The notes below the pieces were generated by a model. That model was not told the origin of the DNA. It worked only from the letters and a program-made list of their open reading frames with translations, and ran no database searches. DNA of 64,000 nucleotides from Muribaculaceae bacterium Zag1. GTDB lineage: Bacteria; Bacteroidota; Bacteroidia; Bacteroidales; Muribaculaceae. A program made the translations under genes and the position numbers. Shown one piece after another: positions 8,899 through 17,044 of this stretch; the first letter of the stretch is position 1, and each line of letters starts with the position of its first letter. The DNA lies in contig NWBJ01000136.1 of assembly GCA_002633115.1 (NCBI GenBank), positions 51,530 through 115,529 on the forward strand. The letters are read 5' to 3'.

Positions 8899-8989
8899 TG
8901 TCGATTTTCCAACCGACTTTTATGGTAATTATGTAGATTTTATAAGCGACTTTCAGGACCTATATGTCGATTTTCCAACCCACTTTTGC
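8899..8989. repeat. Three-unit direct repeat, 33-bp spacing, upstream of the second DUF4143 ATPase
   Basis: TGTCGATTTTCCAACCGACTTT at 8899, degenerate TGTAGATTTTATAAGCGACTTT at 8932, TGTCGATTTTCCAACCCACTTT at 8965. Confidence 0.75.
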
Positions 8990-9006
8990 AAAGTTAGGGA
9001 TAAATC

Positions 9007-9300
9007 GTGAATTCACAAAATCAATTTGACAATTTTTCAGATGTAAATAGCGAAACTTACCGCACCCAGTGCGGCTCACTCACCGAGGCCCAAATCGGAC
9101 TGCTCCGCGCCATCGCCAATGGCGAGCCTCAGCTCTCCTCTGCCGAGACCATCCGCAAATATCGCCTCAGAAGCTCCGCCGCTGTCAACAAAAACAGGCT
9201 CTCGCTCCGCAACTCCGACCTTATCGACAATTCCTCCAAGGAAGGCTGGGCCTTTCTTGACCCCATATTCAAGGCCTGGTTCCGCCAAAATTACCTGTAA
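9007..9300 (+). pseudogene. C-terminal remnant of an AAA-type ATP-binding protein
   Basis: LTEAQIGLLRAIANGEPQLSSAETIRKYRL..WAFLDPIFKAWFRQNYL resembles the winged-helix C-terminus of Bacteroidetes ATPases; no ATPase domain upstream. Confidence 0.55.
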
Positions 9301-9305
9301 AACAT

Positions 9306-9358
9306 CGTGAGTTGCGGCCAAATCGATTAATTTTTAATCGATTTGGCCGCAATTCACG
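9306..9358. repeat. Dispersed palindrome, copy 2
   Basis: CGTGAGTTGCGGCCAAATCGATTAATTTTTAATCGATTTGGCCGCAATTCACG. Confidence 0.85.
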
Positions 9359-9462
9359 AAATTGAGAGTGATTTTCAAGGATTTACTAACTCCTTTTTTA
9401 TCTAACCAGATGGCGAGGAGCCATCGGGTCGGTTGGCTATTGCTGGCTCCTCCGTCAGCAGT

Positions 9463-10350
9463 TCAAAGGTCTTTTACTTCTTCGGAGGAGAGGCCGGTGT
9501 AGAGCATAATCTTTTCAATGGGCTCTCCGTTCTCTTTCATCATGCGGGCCATCTCTTTCTTGCTCTTCGCTTCGCCAAGAGCTTCGCCATGGGCCACGCC
9601 CTCAGCGTATGAGTCGTCGAGGGCTTCTTGCTCGTAGTAAACCGAGTCGAGGAAATCACGGTAGACCTTTTGCTCGGCCTTGGGCAGGGCGTCGTACTGG
9701 AGCCTGCTGCGCGCCTCGGGCAGCCCCGGCGCATCGTCGTCCTCGCCTATCTCGCCCGTCTTCAGGTAGTTCATCCACTGCTCCAGAGAGTTCTTGGTGA
9801 CTTTCTTGTAGTCAAATTTTCCCACCCTCACCAGGTAGTAGACCGGGAAAATGTCTTCCGAAGAGAGGGTGATGAGAGTGTCCTGCTCGGTCTTGCGCTT
9901 GAAAGTGAATGTGTCGTGGGTGTGCACGCCCTTGAGCACCGCCTGGCCCTTGTACAGATAGTCCTTGCCTTGGCCAAGGCCGAAATAAACAACCGATATT
10001 GTGTACACCTTGTGGATGTCCTTGTATGGATGGCCCAGGTCGACCTGCTCTTTCACGGTGTTGGCTGCCCCGAAGAGCATGCGCTCGATGAAGTCCATTT
10101 CCCTTATGGTCTGCACCTCGATTATCACCTTCTCGCCCTTGTCGTTGACCGCCCTTACGTCAACGCGGTTGAACTTCTGGTTGCTCTTCTCCTGGTTGCC
10201 CTCGCTCTCCTCAAGGCCAGTTATCTTCATGTTCTCGCCGGTGATGGCCGAGATAAAGCCCTCAAGGATAACAAAATTGGCCTTGTTGCGCAGTATGTGC
10301 TTGACCGCCCAGTCGAACCACACGTATTTCTTAACTTCTCTCTTAGCCAT
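9463..10350 (-). CDS. Rpn-family recombination-promoting nuclease / PD-(D/E)XK putative transposase
   Basis: 295 aa; YVWFDWAVKHILRNKANFVILEGFISAITGE.., RVDVRAVNDKGEKVIIEVQT, FIERMLFGAANTVKEQVDLGHPYKDIHKVYTISVVYF. Confidence 0.9.
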   Translation of the reverse strand: MAKREVKKYVWFDWAVKHILRNKANFVILEGFISAITGENMKITGLEESEGNQEKSNQKFNRVDVRAVNDKGEKVIIEVQTIREMDFIERMLFGAANTVKEQVDLGHPYKDIHKVYTISVVYFGLGQGKDYLYKGQAVLKGVHTHDTFTFKRKTEQDTLITLSSEDIFPVYYLVRVGKFDYKKVTKNSLEQWMNYLKTGEIGEDDDAPGLPEARSRLQYDALPKAEQKVYRDFLDSVYYEQEALDDSYAEGVAHGEALGEAKSKKEMARMMKENGEPIEKIMLYTGLSSEEVKDL

Positions 10351-10511
10351 AACTCAAACGCTTTAAATGGGTCACTTCGCAAAATTACCAATTTTCCCCC
10401 ACAAATCCAAATCCCCATCGGAAATTGTTTCTGAGGTTAGAATAAACCACGTTTTCTAAACTCAACGCCCTCTTCTCTTCGACATAATAGTCCAAACATA
10501 TAAGTCAAGAA

Positions 10512-10537
10512 AACCCGAAGGCGAGAAGCCTTCGGGT
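10512..10537 (-). terminator. Hairpin terminator of the M1 aminopeptidase gene
   Basis: aacccgaaggc-gagaa-gccttcgggtt. Confidence 0.75.
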
Positions 10538-10544
10538 TGGTTTG

Positions 10545-12896
10545 TTATTGCTGGCGGAGAATCCAGGACTCTTCGAGGAGTTTGCGGAGGAGGGGAGCGG
10601 GGAGGGTGGAGAGGGTTAGGTAATCATTGACGGCTTGGGCGGCTTGGGGGGAGGAGTGGCCAGAGAGGAGGGCGCGGAGCCATTGGGTGGGGAAGAAGAT
10701 GTCACCAGTGCGCTTTACCTCGGGGAGGAGCTCCAGGCCGAGGGGGAGGAAACGGTTGCTCTGCGGTTCGCGTGCCGGATGATTGAGCAGGGCAAGCATA
10801 GAGGCAGCCCATGGCTCGGTGCGGCGATTATTGGCATCCGCCAGGCTTAGCATCAGCGCATCCTGCTCATCAATCGATGGGGTGCAAGCTCGGCTCACAA
10901 AGTCAAACTCGGCGATGGCATCAGCATTGCTGAGACGCGCACGCTGCGCTGACAGAATCTCCTCAGTTTGCCCTGGCAGAATAATGGCCAAATGATAGGC
11001 CATAGCCATGAAATGGCGCTCGGTGAGCGACGGGTCAGAGCCATCCTGCCATATCGCAAAGATAGAATCCACCACTGACGGGGCCAGCGCATTGGTCGAC
11101 AGCCAGCGTACAGCCTTGGCGCGTTGCGCTGGCTCAGTGGCAGTAGCCTGCCATAGGGCTTCCTCAGCCTGGATGCGACCAGGGCCGCGCAATAATCCTA
11201 CCGATTTGGTGACCAAGTCCATAGGCATCAGTGCTGCGCTCTGGGACGAAAGTCCGCTAATCACATCAGATAACAATTGTGGCTCAGCCTTGCGGTCGCG
11301 ACACAGCGTCTCGTACAGGTTGCTCCAGGCAAGATAATGCTCGCGCTCTGAGTCAGTGGCATTGAGAGACTGGTCAATGCGCCTAAGCTTAGGCGAAAGT
11401 ATATGGCAAGCATAAGGCGCGCCAGCGATTGAATCAATAAATTGGGGAATCTCCGACCCACCGATTTGTTTGAAACTCTTCTCGCCCTTTACTGCGATGA
11501 CCGGCGCTCCGGCCTCATCGGCCCATACGTGACAGAACCCTTTGATATCCTTGCTGGGCGCATGGGCATCAAGGATATCAACCAAGTCGGACCATCGTGC
11601 ATTGCCATATTTGTAGCGCTGCAGATAGTCGCGCATGGCAGCGCGGAAAGCATCGCGACCCATCCGCTGCTCCACAGCGAGCATCATCATCGGGGCTTTG
11701 TCATATATTATATTGCCGTAAAGCAATCCAGCATCCTTAAGATTGACAAGCTCTTGACAGATAGGATGAGTGCCATCGGTGCGGTCGGTGTATAGGGCTG
11801 GAGTGCGATAAGTGCGCAAGAAATTGAGCGAAAGGGTCAAATCGTCGGGTGTATGGGCCATCGCCTTTTCAATTTTCTCGGCGAAATAATTAGCGAATAC
11901 CTCCTTGAGCCATACATCGTCGAACCACTGCATTGTCACGCAGTCGCCCCACCACAGATGGCTCACCTCGTGAGCGATTAGCTGTCGGCGATTGTGCAAT
12001 TCCTCCTCGGTAGGATTGGCTGGCAAGAAAATGCGCGAGGCATTAAGCTGTATGGCTCCGGGATGTTCCATGCCGCCAAACTGATACCCCGGCAGAAGCA
12101 CAAAGTTGACATTTGGGAAAGGGCACGGCATCCCGGTGTATGTCTCAATCCAACGGATGGCAAACTCAGCATCATCGGCCAAAGCGTCAATCTGTGCCAA
12201 ACGCTCAGGTTCGGTCTCGCGGCTATACACATTGATCAGCAAATCGTTGCGGGCAGCCAATGAATGAGTGTACTCTCCAGCTGCGAATGAGAATAGATAG
12301 GTGGGGATATGCTGCGCTGGCTCAAAGGTCACCACCTTGGTGCTGCGCCCCGAGCCGCACTCTTGGATGGGAGCTGGGCCCACTGCCTCCCAGTCGGCAG
12401 GGACTGTAAGAGTAAGCCTATACTCAGCCTTCAGGTCAGGCTGGTCAAAGCAGGGAAACACCGAGCGCGCTTTGTCGGGCACAAACAGCGTGTACATGTA
12501 ATCCTCGTTGCGATTGAGAGCATTGTCTGAGGATACAAACTTGACCGATATCGAGTTAGTCCCTACGCGCAGTGCATCCTCTGGGATAATGATATGCTCA
12601 TTTTGCCACTGCAACGGCCACGCTGAGCCATTGACAGTGATTATCGAATCCGCCTCCTCGCCGCAGTAATCAAGCTGCAACTCACCCAGGCCAGAGAGCG
12701 AGAATTCGAGCGTGAGAGCACCCTCGACTGGCTCGGCCAACTTTATAGGCACATTGAATGACAAGTCATAGACAACATCACTGATGCGTTGCGCCCTGTC
12801 TTGAGCCATCTCGCGCTCAACGCCCTCGATGGCTTCTGCACCATAAGTCCACAATCCTATGCAGCTCAGAGCGGCTGCCAACAGTATATTTTTCAT
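10545..12896 (-). CDS. M1 family metallopeptidase (aminopeptidase N-like)
   Basis: GGMEHPGAI and HEVSHLWWGDCVTMQWFDDVWLKEVFANYF (HExxH-x18-E). Confidence 0.95.
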   Translation of the reverse strand: MKNILLAAALSCIGLWTYGAEAIEGVEREMAQDRAQRISDVVYDLSFNVPIKLAEPVEGALTLEFSLSGLGELQLDYCGEEADSIITVNGSAWPLQWQNEHIIIPEDALRVGTNSISVKFVSSDNALNRNEDYMYTLFVPDKARSVFPCFDQPDLKAEYRLTLTVPADWEAVGPAPIQECGSGRSTKVVTFEPAQHIPTYLFSFAAGEYTHSLAARNDLLINVYSRETEPERLAQIDALADDAEFAIRWIETYTGMPCPFPNVNFVLLPGYQFGGMEHPGAIQLNASRIFLPANPTEEELHNRRQLIAHEVSHLWWGDCVTMQWFDDVWLKEVFANYFAEKIEKAMAHTPDDLTLSLNFLRTYRTPALYTDRTDGTHPICQELVNLKDAGLLYGNIIYDKAPMMMLAVEQRMGRDAFRAAMRDYLQRYKYGNARWSDLVDILDAHAPSKDIKGFCHVWADEAGAPVIAVKGEKSFKQIGGSEIPQFIDSIAGAPYACHILSPKLRRIDQSLNATDSEREHYLAWSNLYETLCRDRKAEPQLLSDVISGLSSQSAALMPMDLVTKSVGLLRGPGRIQAEEALWQATATEPAQRAKAVRWLSTNALAPSVVDSIFAIWQDGSDPSLTERHFMAMAYHLAIILPGQTEEILSAQRARLSNADAIAEFDFVSRACTPSIDEQDALMLSLADANNRRTEPWAASMLALLNHPAREPQSNRFLPLGLELLPEVKRTGDIFFPTQWLRALLSGHSSPQAAQAVNDYLTLSTLPAPLLRKLLEESWILRQQ

Positions 12897-15631
12897 TTTT
12901 CACTTTTCATTTTTGTTTCGCCTGTGGGCAACCCGGCGAGGTAAAGTCGCAGCGTGGTCTCCACCACGAGATAGTCAAACAGTTTGAAATCAGGATTGTA
13001 AGCGTAGCACGCTGGCTCATCTGGCGTAGGTACATAGACCGAAGCAAGAGATTCCTCGTCAAGCCCCTCCCAAGGTATCAAACAATTGTGCAGCTTGGTA
13101 AACTCATTGCAACCGTGCGCTTTGGCCTCGCCGTAGGGAGAATACCCCATCATCTCATGTGCGGCATTCCAACGAAGATGCTCGGTCTTGGCGAGGGTTG
13201 TCATCAGCTTCATCTCTGGGCTGTCGGGAGCCAAATCCTGATATGCCACCTTGCCTCCGTGATATAGGTCTCCACAGCGGCGCGAATCCAGATTCTTCAG
13301 AAACTTACAGGCAAAGTCATTGACATCGCCCATCTTTTGCTGCGCGAGAGTTCGTTCGAGCAAGCGCAGCTTTGTAGCGGCATGCAATGCGTTGGCCAAG
13401 TCTTGCGACTCAGAGCGGCGTAGCTTGCTCATATTCTTCCAAGTCGGCGAGGATTCCTCTGGCGGATTAATGATGAAGCGGACATTGCCGTCTTTGCTCT
13501 TGTCATACTCATGCGTCAACTCATCGGGCTTAAGCTTTCGGTAATACCCCATCAGGGTCAGTCGGCGTTGCTTCCAGTCGCCATTGTCAGACTCCCATCC
13601 CGGCTTTTGGCCCTCGCGATAGGTCTGGTAGTAGTCTATGGCCTGGCGTTGCAATCGGTCGTTGATGATCAGGTCGTAGGTGTAGATATCGGTCATCGAG
13701 CCGAAAGGCACAAGCACACGGTCGGCCGGAGCCGATGCGCCAAGCAGCATATTGTAATGGTCGGCTATGCTTTGCAGCAAAGCGGTGTTGGATTCGCCGT
13801 AGAGGCGCACATAGATCCTCAGCCCCTTGAGCGAAGCGCGTTTCCTCATACAGAGCTTCAACAACTCGATGCCGCAGTCCATATTGCGTTCGCTGTCACC
13901 AATGGCCACCACTGCGTAGTTGAGAGTTGGCGCAATCTTTTCGAGCAAATTATAATATTCTTGGCTGCCGGGAATATCCTTGAGCAGCTGGATATGCTCG
14001 GCTCCATCATTATTGGGTGAAAACACTGCCGGGGTAGAGGCGCGGAATTGCCCAGCGATATCATCCATCTCTTTGTCGATGGCGTAGGCGTAAAATGGAC
14101 TGCGCTTGGTCTCCTTATCATCGCTGCGGCTGTCGACAAAGGCGCTAAACTCATACAGAAAGCGCAGGGCATCCTGGCCCGTCTCGCCAAATCCAACTAT
14201 CAGGGCTGTGAAATCCGAGGCGGTAGTACCGGGCTTGTTGGGCGACAACTCAATCATATTGACCGGATGATGCTCGACATTCATTCTGAGCCAATCGATT
14301 GACAGGCGCGAATCATCAATCAGCTTAAGTGTGAGATTGGCCTTGGGCAGCGACTCCTCGAGCACACGCGATATGCTATCGGCGCGAGCCGAGTAGAAAA
14401 TCGTGGTCTCATATTCCTTGGCATCCATCGATGAGTCGTGGGCAAACTTAGTGGCCACTTTCACATTGTCCTGGCGGTCGGGACCAAGCAAGAATAGATA
14501 CAACTTGCTGCGGTTGTCCTTGCTGTCGGCATGGCCCAACTGCTCAAGCAGTTTGCCCACAGGCCTAAGACCCAAGCGCTCCCATATCGAACCCAGGGCA
14601 TCGGGCAGCTGAGCCACTGGCATATTGGCAACAGCGAGATAGGCGCCGGGGATAGCCTCGATGGCCTCGAATGTCTCGCGTCGATGGGTGAAGGCGTTGC
14701 CGATGGCCCCCATGCCGTCGGTCGATGATTCGCTGTTTGAGGCCAGGCTGTCGACAACGAATACTATGTTGGCTTTGGGGTCGCGCTTGTTGATGTCGCG
14801 AGCCAAAGCCGAGGAGGCTTGCGACAAGCCATAAAATATATACAGGTGATTATTGTCGGGGCGAATGCGCAGCGATTTAAGTCTGAGATATTGCTTTAGG
14901 CGGCTCACAAACAGGGCCACGAGCAAGAGGAAAGTCGATGCCGTTGCCGCCACTGTCAGGCCAGCTATCGCAGCGCGCATCACTGGCAATGCTCTGATGC
15001 TGTCAAACACATTGCCGTCAATGTTCATCACAAACATGCCCAAGGCGCACAGCGAGCCGCGCCAGTCGACCTCGGCACCGGTGGTGGCGCCCACGCTGAG
15101 GGCCATGCTGTAGACGAGCCATCCCCAAGCCCAAATCAGAGCCATCGAGCTGCACAGCAGCGCTGCGGGCGTTTGCGGAGTGCGGCGCGGGCCCAGCCAA
15201 CGCCACAAAGTGACGATGAAGGACAAGAGCGCCGTGTTGAGGGCAAAAATAGGCAGAGCGTTCCAAAAATCGCCGAGGCGGGGGTTATAGAAGGCAATAT
15301 CGGCCCCAAACAAAATGCAAGCAATCAGCACCAAGATGATGAATATAGTTTGGCCCTTGGAGCGCCCTAAGCTCCAAGCCATAGCGCGGAATCGACCGCT
15401 CAGATACAGGGCTAAGGCGATAAGCAGCCCTATGGCGTAAGGGTCGTCAAATCCGTTAGCTGCCGGACATTCGGCCCACACGGCCGAGGCTTGAATCATT
15501 TCGGGCGTGTCCGCGCCAATCCACAGCAGTGCAGTCAGCGCTGGCCATAATGGAGTGAATATCCACAGATAGCAGAACGCAGCTATCACAGTATCGGCGC
15601 AGATACGGAGAATGGTTTTAAGGTTTGGCAT
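12893..15631 (-). CDS. Large membrane protein with Rossmann-like domains and a C-terminal RyR-like domain
   Basis: N-terminal TM helices; ALIVGFGETGQDALRFLYEF Rossmann-like motif; LAKTEHLRWNAAHEMMGYSPYG..HNCLIPWEGL RyR-like; 4-bp overlap with the M1 gene. Confidence 0.6.
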   Translation of the reverse strand: MPNLKTILRICADTVIAAFCYLWIFTPLWPALTALLWIGADTPEMIQASAVWAECPAANGFDDPYAIGLLIALALYLSGRFRAMAWSLGRSKGQTIFIILVLIACILFGADIAFYNPRLGDFWNALPIFALNTALLSFIVTLWRWLGPRRTPQTPAALLCSSMALIWAWGWLVYSMALSVGATTGAEVDWRGSLCALGMFVMNIDGNVFDSIRALPVMRAAIAGLTVAATASTFLLLVALFVSRLKQYLRLKSLRIRPDNNHLYIFYGLSQASSALARDINKRDPKANIVFVVDSLASNSESSTDGMGAIGNAFTHRRETFEAIEAIPGAYLAVANMPVAQLPDALGSIWERLGLRPVGKLLEQLGHADSKDNRSKLYLFLLGPDRQDNVKVATKFAHDSSMDAKEYETTIFYSARADSISRVLEESLPKANLTLKLIDDSRLSIDWLRMNVEHHPVNMIELSPNKPGTTASDFTALIVGFGETGQDALRFLYEFSAFVDSRSDDKETKRSPFYAYAIDKEMDDIAGQFRASTPAVFSPNNDGAEHIQLLKDIPGSQEYYNLLEKIAPTLNYAVVAIGDSERNMDCGIELLKLCMRKRASLKGLRIYVRLYGESNTALLQSIADHYNMLLGASAPADRVLVPFGSMTDIYTYDLIINDRLQRQAIDYYQTYREGQKPGWESDNGDWKQRRLTLMGYYRKLKPDELTHEYDKSKDGNVRFIINPPEESSPTWKNMSKLRRSESQDLANALHAATKLRLLERTLAQQKMGDVNDFACKFLKNLDSRRCGDLYHGGKVAYQDLAPDSPEMKLMTTLAKTEHLRWNAAHEMMGYSPYGEAKAHGCNEFTKLHNCLIPWEGLDEESLASVYVPTPDEPACYAYNPDFKLFDYLVVETTLRLYLAGLPTGETKMKSEK

Positions 15632-16253
15632 ATTTTTCTGGATTTTGTTTTTGCCGAATCCCTATGATGAGATTTCGGATATAGGCTACTAATCCGCAAG
15701 CCTGGCCCAGGATTAGGACTGGGTCGAGGCGCACGATCGCATAGCTCACTATGATGATCGACCCCGCCAAACTGATGATCCAAAATCCTGGCGGAAGCAT
15801 AGATTCATGCTCAGCGCTGGAGTAGAGCCATTGGTATATAAATCTGAGAGTGAACAGCACTTGGCCAGCTGAGCCATACACCAACAGGCCGATGGGTATG
15901 TCTTCGTTGCGAAAAAATTCATTGACAAAAGTGCCAAAATTGTCAATGACAAATCCGATAGCCACTATGGGCGTCAGCACCAGCGCGGCTCGGAATATCC
16001 AAGGGATGCGGGGCCATACCCCCTTCATGTTGAGGTTCCACAGGTAGATGTAGTAGGATATGAATTGGCCGAGCACAATGGCGAAGTCGTGGCGCAGCCA
16101 GCCGTAGATGCACAGCAGGTAGGCTGCGGCAAGGCTCAGCTCCCAGAATATCGATGGCGAGAGCACGCGCTTAGCGCGCTCCGACATGATCCACTGCACC
16201 AGGATGCGCGCCGAGAACAGGGCTTGGGCCAAAAATCCAATTACATATATCAT
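15618..16253 (-). CDS. Lipid-A-disaccharide synthase N-terminal domain (LAB_N) protein
   Basis: Two repeats of FSARILVQWIMSERAKRVLSPSIFWELSL type. Confidence 0.85.
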   Translation of the reverse strand: MIYVIGFLAQALFSARILVQWIMSERAKRVLSPSIFWELSLAAAYLLCIYGWLRHDFAIVLGQFISYYIYLWNLNMKGVWPRIPWIFRAALVLTPIVAIGFVIDNFGTFVNEFFRNEDIPIGLLVYGSAGQVLFTLRFIYQWLYSSAEHESMLPPGFWIISLAGSIIIVSYAIVRLDPVLILGQACGLVAYIRNLIIGIRQKQNPEKYAKP

Positions 16254-16268
16254 AGGTCGAGGCAGAGA

Positions 16269-16991
16269 CTATTTTAGATTCTGGTCGGCGATGGTGTAAT
16301 TGATATAGCGTTTCTTCATCCACCGATAGGCGAAGCAGTCCATAAAGGGCGCTACCAGGCGATTCCACAGGTGGTATTTGCTCACACCCGCTGTGCGCGG
16401 GAAATGCCGCACTGGCACTTGCTTGACCTTGCCGCCGTCTTGCAACAATATCAGCGCCGGCAAGAATCGATGCATGCCCGTAAAGAAAGGCACGCGCTTG
16501 GCATAGTCGGTGTGCATGATCTTGAGCGGGCAGCCGGTGTCCTGCACCCCGTCGTGGGTCATCATGCGGCGGAATCCGTTGGCGATTTTGCTCTGCAGCT
16601 TTTTGAATCCGGTATCCTTGCGATTGGCGCGTATTCCCATCACCAGAGGGTAATCCTTGATATAGTCAACGAGCAGGTTGAAATCCTCGGGAGCAGTCTG
16701 CAGGTCAGCATCGATGTATCCCACGTAAGGCGAGGTGGCATGGTCGATGCCAGCCTTCATGGCCGCACTCAGTCCGCGATTTTGGGCGAAGGAGATGTAG
16801 TAGAAATCCTTATTGCGGGCGCAGATGTCCTTGATGAGAGGCAGACTCTTGTCTTTAGAGCCATCATCGACAAAAAGAACGCAAGCCGAGCATTTGCATG
16901 TTGGCAAAAACTTGCCCAAGCGCTCTTCGAGGGCCGGCATGTTGTCTTCTTCGTTGTAGACAGGCACTATAATCGTGAGGTCGTAATTCAT
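16269..16991 (-). CDS. Glycosyltransferase family 2 (dolichol-phosphate mannosyltransferase / ArnC-like)
   Basis: LTIIVPVYNEEDNMPALEERL, YIDADLQTAPEDF. Confidence 0.9.
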   Translation of the reverse strand: MNYDLTIIVPVYNEEDNMPALEERLGKFLPTCKCSACVLFVDDGSKDKSLPLIKDICARNKDFYYISFAQNRGLSAAMKAGIDHATSPYVGYIDADLQTAPEDFNLLVDYIKDYPLVMGIRANRKDTGFKKLQSKIANGFRRMMTHDGVQDTGCPLKIMHTDYAKRVPFFTGMHRFLPALILLQDGGKVKQVPVRHFPRTAGVSKYHLWNRLVAPFMDCFAYRWMKKRYINYTIADQNLK

Positions 16992-17044
16992 AATTATGAA
17001 AGTCTAACTGTGGTAAGGTTTAAACGGTTTACTACCCTCTATTC

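Noticed and set aside
9628-10434. 268-aa plus-strand ORF opposite the Rpn gene
   Set aside because: Antisense shadow of a clearly recognisable Rpn CDS.
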